A DNA stretch of 64,000 nucleotides from an uncultured Clostridium sp. (GCA_900548455.1 URKQ01000010.1:1-64000); one strand, 5' to 3'; positions 1 to 8,152 are shown, counted from the stretch's first letter. Notes: generated by a model from the sequence alone, not told the origin. Program-made: numbers and translations.

Positions 1-81
1 TGGGTTCATTACTGTAGGTAACCCATACATAACAGGTTCTCCTATATTAAATAGAACCGGAGCTATTCCGAGTTTTGGCAT
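1..81 (-). pseudogene. PTS EIIC-like fragment starting mid-protein (runs off left edge)
   Basis: Twenty-seven codons are visible before the window ends. They read like the conserved substrate-binding loop of lactose/cellobiose-family PTS EIIC permeases, with the motif FNIGEPVMYGLP followed by VMNP. In full-length EIIC proteins this motif lies well inside a protein of about 430 residues, so a start here would lack most of the N-terminal membrane domain. The start is well defined: an AAAGGAG ribosome binding site at 90-96 lies 8-9 bases upstream, and an in-frame TAG (82-84) immediately precedes the ATG. The gene starts 19 bases after the radC stop. It could be a decayed insertion remnant, a gene split by mutation, or a separately translated C-terminal half. 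I cannot see the rest. Confidence 0.55.
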
Positions 82-100
82 CTAATTTTTCTCCTTTCAA

Positions 101-787
101 TCATACAATATCTTCTTCTTTTAAGCTTATATACTTTTTTCTTCCTATTATAATGTGATCTAAAACCTCAATTCCTAACAAGGTGCCACATTCCTTTAAC
201 CGTTTTGTAACTGCTATATCTTCCTTACTGGGAGTTGGATCTCCCGACGGATGATTATGACATAGTATCACTGATGCACTACTCATTTTTATAGCTTCTA
301 CAAAAACTTCTCTTGGATGCACAATGGAACTATTTAAGTTTCCAATGGATACATCCTTAACTGAAATAACTATGTTTTTAGTATTTAACATAATTAATTT
401 AAAATACTCTTTTTTATAAGTATTCATTTCTTTCATCATATAAAAGGCAACATCTTTAGGACAAGATATAACATATTCTTCTCCTGATTTAAAGGAATTA
501 AATCGAGCCGAAAGTTCTGCTAAAGCCATAATTTGAGTGGCCTTTGCTTCACCAATACCCTTTATCCCTTTTAGCTCTTCTATGGATGGATTTAAAAGAC
601 CATTAATACCGCCAAAGTGACTTATTAATTTATCACATAAGTTTAGTATATTCTCATCTTTAGTTCCCGTTCTTAGTATAACTGCTAAAAGCTCTGAATT
701 TGATAGCTGGTTAGCTCCATATCTCAAAAGCTTCTCTCTCGGTCTTTCATTTTTAGGCAAATCTTTAACTTTTATTTTATAATTCAT
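101..787 (-). CDS. radC: RadC family JAB/MPN protein
   Basis: 228 residues, the usual RadC length. An N-terminal helix-hairpin-helix region (about 65-95, GIKGIGEAKA) is followed by the JAB/MPN metal-binding domain, whose signature HNHPSGDPTPSKED lies at 177-190. The historical link to DNA repair is weak. The fold is that of a zinc-dependent isopeptidase or nuclease-like enzyme and the true substrate is unknown. The gene starts 13 bases after the maf stop with a good AAAGGAG site, so it is probably the last standard gene of the maf-radC operon. In many clostridia mreB follows radC. Here an EIIC-like fragment follows instead. Confidence 0.93.
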   Translation of the reverse strand: MNYKIKVKDLPKNERPREKLLRYGANQLSNSELLAVILRTGTKDENILNLCDKLISHFGGINGLLNPSIEELKGIKGIGEAKATQIMALAELSARFNSFKSGEEYVISCPKDVAFYMMKEMNTYKKEYFKLIMLNTKNIVISVKDVSIGNLNSSIVHPREVFVEAIKMSSASVILCHNHPSGDPTPSKEDIAVTKRLKECGTLLGIEVLDHIIIGRKKYISLKEEDIV

Positions 788-800
788 AATAAAAGCTCCT

Positions 801-1376
801 TTATAGATTTACCCCCATCTCCCTTAGCATTAAAAATACAGTATTTAATGAAAATCCTACTACATTGTAATAACATCCATTGATGCTTTCCACAAAAACA
901 GCTGCATCATCTTGTATTCCATAAGCCCCTGCTTTACCAAAGCAAGCACCAGAATTAACATAGCGTTCAATCATATCTTCTGACAAATTCATGAATTTGA
1001 CTTCAGTACATATACTTTTTTCTATACGTTTATGCGTTTTGCTATTTATCAAAACAATACCTGAATACACTTTATGAGTATTGCCACTCAATGATCTAAG
1101 CATACTTTTTGCTTCGGCTTCATCCCTTGGCTTACCAAGGACCTTACCATTCAAGTACACCACCGTATCACAACCGATAATAATGCTTTCATCCTGTATA
1201 TCTTTCACTACAGCTTCTGCTTTACCTCTCGCTAATTTACAGACATATTTTTCTATGTCACCATCATAAGGAATTGCTCCTTCATCAAAAGAGCTTACTA
1301 CAATTTGAAAATCTTGCACTATCCTTTTAAGAAGTTCCTGCCTTCTTGGTGAGCCAGATGCTAATACAACTTTCAT
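801..1376 (-). CDS. maf: Maf family nucleoside triphosphate pyrophosphatase
   Basis: 191 residues. The N-terminal LASGSPRRQELL (residues 5-16) and the GCDTVV motif with Asp70 are diagnostic of Maf/YhdE proteins, which hydrolyse non-canonical or modified nucleoside triphosphates such as dTTP, UTP or m5UTP to monophosphates. In Bacillus, Maf is linked to septum formation and competence. The conserved C-terminal NVVGFSL is present, so the protein looks intact. It starts after an AGGAGG site located at the end of the upstream DUF4321 gene and is followed closely by radC, matching the maf-radC order of Firmicutes. Confidence 0.93.
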   Translation of the reverse strand: MKVVLASGSPRRQELLKRIVQDFQIVVSSFDEGAIPYDGDIEKYVCKLARGKAEAVVKDIQDESIIIGCDTVVYLNGKVLGKPRDEAEAKSMLRSLSGNTHKVYSGIVLINSKTHKRIEKSICTEVKFMNLSEDMIERYVNSGACFGKAGAYGIQDDAAVFVESINGCYYNVVGFSLNTVFLMLREMGVNL

Positions 1377-1385
1377 AACTTCCTC

Positions 1386-1646
1386 CTAGAACTTTTTGTA
1401 TAGTATAATAGCCAAAATTACTCCAATGATGGACATCAAGTTAATCCCTATGCCCAAACCAAAGGTAAACTCTAATACTTTTAAATCAATTACTATAGGT
1501 GTTTTTAAACCTATGTAATATGCCTTACCCAAAAATTCTAAGCTAGGAAAAGTGCTACCCAAAAAATCTCCTATAAAACTACCTGAAATAGCACCCAATA
1601 GTGTTATAAATACATATTCTTTAGCACTTTTATATGTTTTTCCCAT
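1386..1646 (-). CDS. DUF4321 family small membrane protein
   Basis: 86 residues when begun at the ATG at 1644-1646, which has a GGGGGA ribosome binding site 6 bases upstream (1653-1658). A longer frame from 1676 lacks such a site. It has two hydrophobic segments (about residues 10-32 and 60-84), both glycine-rich, and ends in a short basic tail (YKKF). I recognise it as the DUF4321 family found beside maf and radC in clostridia. The function is unknown. It stands 9 bases upstream of maf and is probably co-transcribed with it. Confidence 0.7.
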   Translation of the reverse strand: MGKTYKSAKEYVFITLLGAISGSFIGDFLGSTFPSLEFLGKAYYIGLKTPIVIDLKVLEFTFGLGIGINLMSIIGVILAIILYKKF

Positions 1647-1827
1647 AAAAAATCCCCCAGTATATCTAAAATTCAATATACTTGATTAAAAAAAATGATG
1701 CTTTACATCTTATATAGTGTAACATTTAATATTTTTTTACACAAGACCATTATAAATTTTTTAAAGTTTTTTAACAACCTATAATTTTTATATCCCTCTG
1801 TAGTAAAATAGAGTGATATATTATAAG

Positions 1828-1880
1828 CAAAAAAATTCATTCATAACAATATACGTATATTATTACAAAATGAATTTTCC
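1828..1880 (-). terminator. Intrinsic terminator after the SPOR-domain gene
   Basis: On the minus strand a long hairpin (outer arms AAAATTCATT and AATGAATTTT, inner AT-rich palindrome centred on TACGTA) is followed by a run of T. It sits directly downstream of the SPOR-domain gene. The remaining sequence to 1650 is AT-rich and shows no further gene. Confidence 0.75.
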
Positions 1881-1884
1881 TTTT

Positions 1885-2661
1885 TTATTTTGTTTTATAT
1901 TTTATAAGAATATTATATATATTTACTAGTATATCTTTCCCCAAGTTCTTATCTACTTCTTGTGGTAGTGAATTTATATATTCTTTAAGGGTCTTTGCAT
2001 TTCCATAACTTTCCATAGATTCCCCTATTTCCTCAAGTCCACCTACCCATGCTTTTAATTCATCAGTCTTCACCGATTGAACTCCAGGTTCACATGTTTT
2101 ATTAACTATTTGTAGTAATCCATCTATACTTTCACACATTTGAACTGTAGATATATCTTTTGCTCCAATTTTAATTGATACTTTGCTGCTTTCAACTCCC
2201 ACACTTTCTAAAGCTGCAATTCCATCATTCAATTTTTCTTTAGAAAATATTCCAAAATAAACTTTAGTAAGCTCACCTTCGCTTATTATAAAAGGAGTTC
2301 CCACCGATGACATTTTACTTATAATTTTATCTGCATTTTCCTTCACCTTAAAAGCACCGCATTGTAATATATAAAACTCACAGCTACCATCCCCAACTAT
2401 AGGTGATTTACCTTCATCGTCCTTTACCTGCTCTGGTTGCTTGTCCTCATTTTTTTCGGTAGGAGTATTTTTTTCAACTTCTTCTTTTTCTTTCACTTCA
2501 TTATTAATCTCGTTTTTATACCATAATGTTCCTGACTTTTTAGCTATACTATGAATTCCTGTACCTAATAACAGTGCTAATAGCAATATTATTGCAAGGT
2601 AAAATAAAAAATTATTACTATTCTTTCGTTTTGGCTTTAAATTATATCTTGTGTACTTCAT
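1885..2661 (-). CDS. SPOR-domain membrane protein
   Basis: 258 residues. A basic N-terminus (residues 1-16) is followed by one transmembrane segment (about 18-40), a charged Glu/Lys-rich linker (about 50-88) and a SPOR domain (about 93-165, starting CEFYILQCGAFKVKENAD). SPOR domains bind glycan strands stripped of stem peptides, mostly at division septa. The remaining 90 residues are helical and not assigned. The predicted topology puts the SPOR domain outside the cell. It is its own transcription unit or is co-transcribed with the upstream unknown gene, and ends at a strong terminator. A role in cell-wall or division-site recognition is inferred from the domain only. Confidence 0.8.
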   Translation of the reverse strand: MKYTRYNLKPKRKNSNNFLFYLAIILLLALLLGTGIHSIAKKSGTLWYKNEINNEVKEKEEVEKNTPTEKNEDKQPEQVKDDEGKSPIVGDGSCEFYILQCGAFKVKENADKIISKMSSVGTPFIISEGELTKVYFGIFSKEKLNDGIAALESVGVESSKVSIKIGAKDISTVQMCESIDGLLQIVNKTCEPGVQSVKTDELKAWVGGLEEIGESMESYGNAKTLKEYINSLPQEVDKNLGKDILVNIYNILIKYKTK

Positions 2662-2728
2662 TTTATCCCCCCTTAAGAAACTCCTGGAAACTATCCACTA
2701 CTAACTTTTCACTTTTAACTCTTATATC

Positions 2729-3178
2729 CTAAACATCACTTTTAATAGCAAGTCTAACTACTCTCTTTATAAATTTTTTAGATCTATCATAGCTTATACC
2801 ATTTACTTCAAGAAATTTAAAAATACCTTTATTTTCTTTTTCTAAATTAGTTATTATATTTTCTACCCTTTCATCTTCACTTCCCCTATTTTTATATACT
2901 CTATCTTTATTTACTTCTTTATCTATGTTAATTAGTTCTTCTACATACTTATCAATATCGTCTTCATAATCCTCTCCATCATCGTAATTATAATTATTTC
3001 TAAGAGAATCTACATTTAATACTTCAACAGAATCACTTTCCGCATTTTTCACAACATAATCTCTAGGAAGTGCTTCCATCATTCCACACTGCACTATAAA
3101 TTCCTTCATTGCTTCAGGTATAGCATTATACGTTACTGGTGATAACGGAATCATTTCATATTCACTTTCAACAGTCAT
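2729..3178 (-). CDS. Conserved clostridial protein of unknown function
   Basis: 149 residues if begun at the ATG with a GGAGGG site 6 bases upstream. An in-frame ATG two codons earlier abuts that site and is unlikely. I recognise no domain. The N-terminal third (about 1-60) is uncharged to mixed. The middle (about 65-85) is a very acidic, Asp/Glu- and Tyr-rich stretch. The C-terminal 45 residues are predicted helical and basic at the end (KKFIKRVVRLAIKSDV). There is no signal peptide or membrane segment. It lies 67 bases ahead of the SPOR-domain gene on the same strand. Confidence 0.6.
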   Translation of the reverse strand: MTVESEYEMIPLSPVTYNAIPEAMKEFIVQCGMMEALPRDYVVKNAESDSVEVLNVDSLRNNYNYDDGEDYEDDIDKYVEELINIDKEVNKDRVYKNRGSEDERVENIITNLEKENKGIFKFLEVNGISYDRSKKFIKRVVRLAIKSDV

Positions 3179-3245
3179 AATCATCCCTCCAATTTTAGTA
3201 CTTTAATAAAATGTATGACTATGATTTATAAAATAGAACAAAAAT

Positions 3246-3271
3246 AAAAGGTGAGCTCACGCTCACCTTTT
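3246..3271 (-). terminator. Terminator after ptsH
   Basis: The arms AAAAGGTGAGC and GCTCACCTTTT form an 11-bp hairpin just below the HPr gene, followed on the minus strand by ATTTTTG. Its symmetry would also let it act on the opposite strand. Confidence 0.85.
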
Positions 3272-3283
3272 ATAAATTAGAAA

Positions 3284-3538
3284 TTATAAATTCTCTATTA
3301 TTTTTGCAACTTCTTCTATAGCTGCTTCTTCGTCAGTTCCATTAGTTATTAAGTTAATAGTATTACCTTTATTAACTCCTAAAGATAAAACACCAATTAA
3401 ACTTTTTGCATTAGCGCTTTTACCATTGTACTCTAATGTAACTTCACTTTTAAAAGTTGTAGCCTTTTGCACTAGTAGTGTTGCTGGCCTTGCATGCAAT
3501 CCTTGTGGATTACTTATTAATATTTCCTTTGTTAGCAT
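3284..3538 (-). CDS. ptsH: Phosphocarrier protein HPr
   Basis: 84 residues from the ATG that follows an AGGTGA site. With this start, the phospho-acceptor His of GLHARPA falls exactly at residue 15 and the regulatory Ser of AKSLIGV exactly at 46, the canonical positions. A GTG three codons earlier is therefore not the start. HPr passes phosphate from Enzyme I to sugar-specific EIIA proteins. Ser46 phosphorylation by HPr kinase signals catabolite repression through CcpA. The gene is not next to ptsI here. It follows aspB with a 25-base gap and ends at a strong terminator, so it is probably co-transcribed with the aminotransferase. Confidence 0.96.
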   Translation of the reverse strand: MLTKEILISNPQGLHARPATLLVQKATTFKSEVTLEYNGKSANAKSLIGVLSLGVNKGNTINLITNGTDEEAAIEEVAKIIENL

Positions 3539-3563
3539 ATCAATCACCTCGTCTATGAGTTTT

Positions 3564-4757
3564 TTATTTTATGCCATTAACAAAGCTTTCAATTCTATTT
3601 AATCCTTCTTCTATATTCTTTATAGATGTTGCATAAGAAAGTCTTACGTAATTATCTACTCCAAATGCTATCCCTGGTACAACCGCTACTTTTTCTTTTT
3701 CTAATAATAAATCACTAAATTGAAGAGAATCCTTAATTACAGCTCCTTCATATTCTTTGTTCAATATATTAGAAATGTTTATCATAACATAAAATGCACC
3801 TTCTGGTTTTACGCAAGATAGATTTTTTATAGAGTTAATTCTATCTACCATATAATCTCTTCTTTTCTTAAACTCAACCTTCATTTTTTCAACTTCGCCC
3901 TGGTCTCCTAAAAGAGCTTCCAAAGCAGCATATTGAGAAATAGAACATGGATTAGATGTAGTATGGCTTTGTATATTTGACATTAAAGATATTATTTCCT
4001 CACTTGCTGCTGCATAACCTATTCTCCATCCAGTCATAGCATAAGCTTTGGAAACACCATTTATTACAATTGTTCTATTGTAAGCATCTTCTGATAAACT
4101 TGCAATGGATACATGACCTTCTTCTCCATATAAAAGTTTTTCATATATTTCGTCTGATATAATTATTATATCATTTTTCTTTGCAAAGTCTGCAATTTCA
4201 TTTAATTCATTTTTTGTATAAGTAGTACCTGTAGGATTATTTGGGCTATTTAATATTATTGCCTTAGTATTCTTTGTTAATGCCTTTTCTAATGCTGTTA
4301 CTGTTAATTTAAAAGAATTTTTTTCCTCAGTATCTACAAATACAGGTACTCCGTCAGAAAGCTGAACTAATTCAGGATAACTAACCCAGTATGGTGCCCC
4401 TATTAACACCTCATCCCCTGGATTTAATATAGCCTGAAAAGCATTAGCTAAACATTGCTTTGCACCAGTAGAAACCACTATTTGTGATGTCTTATAATTT
4501 AAATTATTATCTCTCTTAAATTTATCCACAATAGCTTTTTTTAATTCAACAATACCTGAAGCTGCAGTATATCTTGTTTGTCCATTTTGGATAGCATCAA
4601 TGGCAGCATCTTGTATATTGAGTGGAGTATTGAAATCAGGTTCTCCTGCTCCAAACCCTATAACATCAATGCCATCAGCTTTCATTTTCTTTGCCTTGGC
4701 AGTAATAGCCAACGTAAGTGATGGTGAAATTCTTTTAGCCTTTTGTGATAATATCAT
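3564..4757 (-). CDS. aspB: Class I pyridoxal-phosphate aminotransferase, probable aspartate aminotransferase
   Basis: 397 residues. NSPNNPTG (170-177), the DEIYEKL segment after residue 201, and the Schiff-base lysine Lys237 in SKAYAMTGWRIGY place it in the AspB subgroup of fold-type I aminotransferases, which interconvert aspartate and oxaloacetate using 2-oxoglutarate/glutamate. The N-terminal GEPDF motif is typical of this Bacillus/Thermus branch. The exact amino-acid range cannot be read from sequence. The start has a GGGGG site 8 bases upstream. A promoter near 5014-5042 would give a leader of about 250 nt. ptsH follows immediately. Confidence 0.9.
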   Translation of the reverse strand: MILSQKAKRISPSLTLAITAKAKKMKADGIDVIGFGAGEPDFNTPLNIQDAAIDAIQNGQTRYTAASGIVELKKAIVDKFKRDNNLNYKTSQIVVSTGAKQCLANAFQAILNPGDEVLIGAPYWVSYPELVQLSDGVPVFVDTEEKNSFKLTVTALEKALTKNTKAIILNSPNNPTGTTYTKNELNEIADFAKKNDIIIISDEIYEKLLYGEEGHVSIASLSEDAYNRTIVINGVSKAYAMTGWRIGYAAASEEIISLMSNIQSHTTSNPCSISQYAALEALLGDQGEVEKMKVEFKKRRDYMVDRINSIKNLSCVKPEGAFYVMINISNILNKEYEGAVIKDSLQFSDLLLEKEKVAVVPGIAFGVDNYVRLSYATSIKNIEEGLNRIESFVNGIK

Positions 4758-5050
4758 TTAAAATACCCCCATAAATAATATTTAACTATTGCAATAACTA
4801 ATCGCAATAAACTTTATTTTTGCTATCTTCAGAAAATAACACATCCCTGTTTTCTATTTCATTTAATCCTAAATAAGTTAATTAATAAGTCTATCTTCAT
4901 AAGTAATGATTTAAGTCTATGTAAATATAGATAGTATGTATACCATTCCAAAGATAGTCTATGCAAGTTCTTATTCATTTGTGATTAAAATGAATAGCAA
5001 CTTTCATATGTTCATAATATCACTTAAACAAAAAACTGTAAAGGATATTT
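4758..5050 (-). promoter_or_regulatory. aspB promoter and long leader region
   Basis: On the minus strand TTTACA (5037-5042) and TATTAT (5014-5019) are 17 bases apart. Transcription from there would give about 250 nt of leader before aspB. The leader has a 7-bp hairpin at the start (TTCATTT/AAATGAA), three copies of ATAGACT and, near the gene, two GCAATAA repeats 13 bases apart. I recognise no T-box or known riboswitch core. There is no supportable ORF in this stretch. Confidence 0.5.
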
Positions 5051-5059
5051 CATGGTCAT

Positions 5060-5090
5060 AAAAAATAAAAGCCTCCTATTTCTAGGAGAC
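5060..5090 (-). terminator. Terminator after rny
   Basis: The stem CTCCTA/TAGGAG with a GAAA loop (5072-5089) is followed on the minus strand by TTTTATTTTTT. It lies 18 bases past the rny stop. Confidence 0.88.
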
Positions 5091-5107
5091 CTTATTTACA
5101 ATCCTAA

Positions 5108-6655
5108 TTATTTAGCATATTCTACTGCTCTTGTTTCTCTGATAACATTAACTTTGATTTGTCCAGGATATTCTAATTCAGATTCTATCTTCTTAACAAT
5201 ATCTCTTGCAACTTCAATTGCTCCTGCATCATCAACATCTTCTGGTTTAATCATAATTCTAATTTCTCTTCCGGCTTGAATTGCATACGACTTTTCTACA
5301 CATTCATATGAATTTGCGATTTCTTCTAATTTTTCTAATCTTTTGATATACGCTTCTAAAGTTTCTCTTCTCGCTCCCGGTCTAGCTGCTGATATCGCAT
5401 CTGCTGCTTGAATAAGTACAGCTTCTAATGATTGATATTCAACATCACCGTGATGAGCAGCAATTGCATTTACTACTACTGGAGATTCGTGACACTTCTT
5501 AGCTATTTCAGCCCCAATAAGCGCATGAGGACCCTCAACTTCATGGTCAACAGCCTTTCCTATATCATGTAGTAAACCACATCTCTTTGCAAGTGTTGGA
5601 TCAAGACCTAATTCTGATGCCATAAGTCCTGCCAAATAAGAAACCTCTATGGAATGTTTTAATACATTTTGACCATAACTAGTTCTATATTTTAATCTTC
5701 CTAAAAGTCTGATTATTTCCACATGTAATCCATGGATACCTGTTTCGAAGGTTGCTTGTTCTCCCTCTTCTCTTATGTCGTTTTCAACTTCTTTTTTAGC
5801 CTTTTCAACCATCTCTTCTATTCTAGCTGGATGTATTCTTCCATCAACTATTAGCTTTTCAAGTGCTATTTTCGCAACTTCCCTTCTAATAGGATCAAAA
5901 GCTGAAAGAATAACTGCTTCTGGAGTATCATCAATAATTAAATCAACTCCTGTTAAGGTTTCTAGAGCCCTTATATTTCTTCCCTCACGACCGATGATTC
6001 TACCTTTCATCTCATCATTTGGAAGCGATACAACATGTACTGTTGATTCAGCTACGTGATCAGCTGCACATCTTTGTATTGAATATGTTACAATTTCTCT
6101 AGCTTTTTTATCTGCTTCTTCTTTTGCTTTAGCTTCAGCCTCTTTAATCATTACGGCTGTTTCATGCTTAATTTCTCTTTTAACTTCACTTAATAATATT
6201 TGTCTTGCTTCTTCAGTGCTTAGTCCTGCCACTCTTTGTAATTCTTCTCTAACTCCATTATGAAGTTCTTCAACAGCAGCTTCTAAATTTTCAATATCCT
6301 GCTGTTTCTTATTTAATGATTCTTCTTTTTTCTCAATAGCTAAAGTTTTTTTATCTAATGATTCCTCTTTTTGAAGAACTCTTCTTTCCAAACGCTGAAT
6401 TTCATTTCTTCTTTCTCTTGACTCCTTATCGAAATCAGCCCTCAATCTATGGACTTCTTCCTTGGCTTCAAGAATTGCTTCTTTCTTCTTAGATTCAGCA
6501 TCTTTCTCAGCATCATTTATTATTCTCTTCGCCTCTTCTTCTGATTTAGAAACGTTGGCTAAAGATATATTCTTTCTTGTATAGATAAAAACAAATATGG
6601 CTACTAGACAGACCACTAAAACAACGCCTATTATAATTAGCATTTTTGTATTCAT
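5108..6655 (-). CDS. rny: Ribonuclease Y
   Basis: 515 residues from the ATG that lies 8 bases after AGGAGG. One transmembrane helix (about residues 5-25) is followed by a long charged coiled coil (about 35-190), a KH RNA-binding domain (about 205-275, GRIIGREGRNIRALE) and an HD domain with HSIE near 334 and LLHDIGKA near 361-368. This is the membrane-anchored endoribonuclease that starts bulk mRNA decay in Firmicutes. It has its own promoter (6770-6798) and terminator. PNPase and RNase III are encoded in the same window, so most of the mRNA decay machinery is clustered here. Confidence 0.97.
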   Translation of the reverse strand: MNTKMLIIIGVVLVVCLVAIFVFIYTRKNISLANVSKSEEEAKRIINDAEKDAESKKKEAILEAKEEVHRLRADFDKESRERRNEIQRLERRVLQKEESLDKKTLAIEKKEESLNKKQQDIENLEAAVEELHNGVREELQRVAGLSTEEARQILLSEVKREIKHETAVMIKEAEAKAKEEADKKAREIVTYSIQRCAADHVAESTVHVVSLPNDEMKGRIIGREGRNIRALETLTGVDLIIDDTPEAVILSAFDPIRREVAKIALEKLIVDGRIHPARIEEMVEKAKKEVENDIREEGEQATFETGIHGLHVEIIRLLGRLKYRTSYGQNVLKHSIEVSYLAGLMASELGLDPTLAKRCGLLHDIGKAVDHEVEGPHALIGAEIAKKCHESPVVVNAIAAHHGDVEYQSLEAVLIQAADAISAARPGARRETLEAYIKRLEKLEEIANSYECVEKSYAIQAGREIRIMIKPEDVDDAGAIEVARDIVKKIESELEYPGQIKVNVIRETRAVEYAK

Positions 6656-6769
6656 GCTCAACACCTCCTTTGCTTATTTTATGACATTTATTTGCAGTAA
6701 AATGAAAGCTTGAAAAGGTGCATATTTCATTCAATTCCTATCAATTATATTAAACCAGTATTTGTCTTA

Positions 6770-6798
6770 ATTTTATATCACTTTATTACCATTGTCAA
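6770..6798 (-). promoter_or_regulatory. SigA-type promoter of rny
   Basis: On the minus strand TTGACA (6793-6798) and TAAAAT (6770-6775) are separated by 17 bases, an almost perfect match to the vegetative consensus. It implies a leader of about 105 nt before rny. Confidence 0.8.
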
Positions 6799-6889
6799 GT
6801 TTATTACTAAATACTACCTTTTATAAAGATGCCCAAAAAACCATCTTTTTATAATGCTTTTTCATAATGTTTTTTTGAAATTTTTGTAT

Positions 6890-7005
6890 ATAAATGCACT
6901 GTGAACTACACCCCACTTACTTCCTTGAAGTGGTGGCTTCATGGTCACTACTACTGTAGCAAGTTTACCATGCTCAAAAGGTCGAACCAACCTCATAACA
7001 TTTCT
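6890..7005 (-). mobile_element. IS200/IS605-like right-end relic
   Basis: Read on the minus strand, about 110 bases look like the 3' end of an IS200/IS605-family element. There is a short frame giving LVRPFEHGKLATVVVTMK, then an imperfect palindrome (CCACTTC/GAAGTAAGTGG), then GGGGTGTAGTTCACAG, the type of motif that ends tnpB/omega-RNA right ends. The stem is damaged by a few inserted bases and no left end or transposase body is present, so this is a decayed remnant or a short non-autonomous copy. The family assignment rests on remembered right-end patterns, not on a search. Confidence 0.5.
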
Positions 7006-7044
7006 TTTGTATTTTATAACTAATACTAATTTATAATTTTAAAA

Positions 7045-7070
7045 AAGGAACCTTTCGGTTCCCTTTTAAG
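7045..7070 (-). terminator. Terminator after recA
   Basis: The stem AAGGGAACC/GGTTCCTT with a GAAA loop is followed on the minus strand by a T run. It lies about 20 bases past the recA stop. Confidence 0.9.
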
Positions 7071-7082
7071 TTCAACTAATAT

Positions 7083-8120
7083 TTACTTTTCTTGTTTATC
7101 TGCTGCAACTTCAGTAGAAACAGCTATACGTGAAGGTAACTCGTATTTTTCTCTAATTTTATTTTCAATTTCATCTCTTATTTCTGGATTTTCCTTGAAA
7201 AAGTTTTTAGCATTTTCTCTACCCTGTCCAAGTCTAACATCTCCATAAGCAAACCATGCTCCACTTTTTTGTACAATTTCTTCTTTAACAGCTATATCAA
7301 GAATATCTCCTTCTAAAGAAATACCTTCTCCATACATTATATCAAATTCAGCTTGTTTAAATGGAGGAGCAACTTTATTTTTAGTAACTTTAACTCTAGT
7401 TCTATTTCCTAAGAAGCTATCTCCTTGTTTAATTGTATCAATCTTTCTTACGTCTAATCTAACAGAAGCATAGAACTTAAGAGCTCTTCCTCCTGGAGTA
7501 GTTTCTGGATTACCAAACATTACTCCAACCTTTTCTCTTAATTGGTTTATGAAAACAGCACAACATTTTGTCTTATTAATTGTTCCTGTAAGCTTTCTTA
7601 ATGCTTGTGACATAAGTCTTGCTTGAAGTCCTACATGGGCATCACCCATCTCTCCTTCAATTTCTGCCTTTGGTACTAAAGCTGCAACTGAGTCTACAAC
7701 AATTACATCTATAGCTCCAGATCTAACTAAGGCCTCTGCAATTTCAAGACCCTGCTCACCTGTATCTGGTTGAGATACTATTAAATTATCAATATCTACG
7801 CCTAATGCTTTAGCATAAACAGGATCTAATGCATGTTCAGCATCTATATATGCAGCACAGCCACCTTGTTTTTGAGCTTCTGCAACAATATGTAATGCTA
7901 CAGTACTCTTACCTGAAGATTCTGGTCCAAAAACTTCAACTATTCTTCCTCTAGGTACTCCACCTACTCCTAAAGCTATATCTAAACCTAAACATCCAGT
8001 AGAGATGCAATCTACACTTAGAGTACTTCCTTCTCCTAGTTTCATTACAGAGCCTTTACCAAATTGTTTTTCTATTTGACCCATTGCAGCTTCTAATGCT
8101 TTTATTTTATCGTTATTCAT
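7083..8120 (-). CDS. recA: Recombinase RecA
   Basis: 345 residues. Walker A GPESSGKST is at 65-73, Walker B follows in VIVVDSVAAL, and the L2/strand-exchange region and conserved NQLREK are present. It forms the ATP-dependent filament for homologous recombination and triggers LexA self-cleavage in the SOS response. Regulation is visible in the sequence: a strong promoter (8175-8203) overlaps a perfect GAAC-N4-GTTC LexA box (8153-8164). It is a single-gene unit closed by a terminator, lying below pgsA. Confidence 0.98.
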   Translation of the reverse strand: MNNDKIKALEAAMGQIEKQFGKGSVMKLGEGSTLSVDCISTGCLGLDIALGVGGVPRGRIVEVFGPESSGKSTVALHIVAEAQKQGGCAAYIDAEHALDPVYAKALGVDIDNLIVSQPDTGEQGLEIAEALVRSGAIDVIVVDSVAALVPKAEIEGEMGDAHVGLQARLMSQALRKLTGTINKTKCCAVFINQLREKVGVMFGNPETTPGGRALKFYASVRLDVRKIDTIKQGDSFLGNRTRVKVTKNKVAPPFKQAEFDIMYGEGISLEGDILDIAVKEEIVQKSGAWFAYGDVRLGQGRENAKNFFKENPEIRDEIENKIREKYELPSRIAVSTEVAADKQEK

Positions 8121-8152
8121 ATAATTCCCTTAGGGTTCACATCCTTCCACTC

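Larger units (their letters stand above)
6656..7082. other. Intergenic region between rny and recA (427 bases)
   Basis: Going from recA to rny, it holds the recA terminator (7045-7064), an IS200/IS605-like relic (about 6890-7005), a 7-bp hairpin AAAGATG/CATCTTT (about 6815-6840), and the rny promoter and leader. No protein gene is supportable. Confidence 0.7.
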
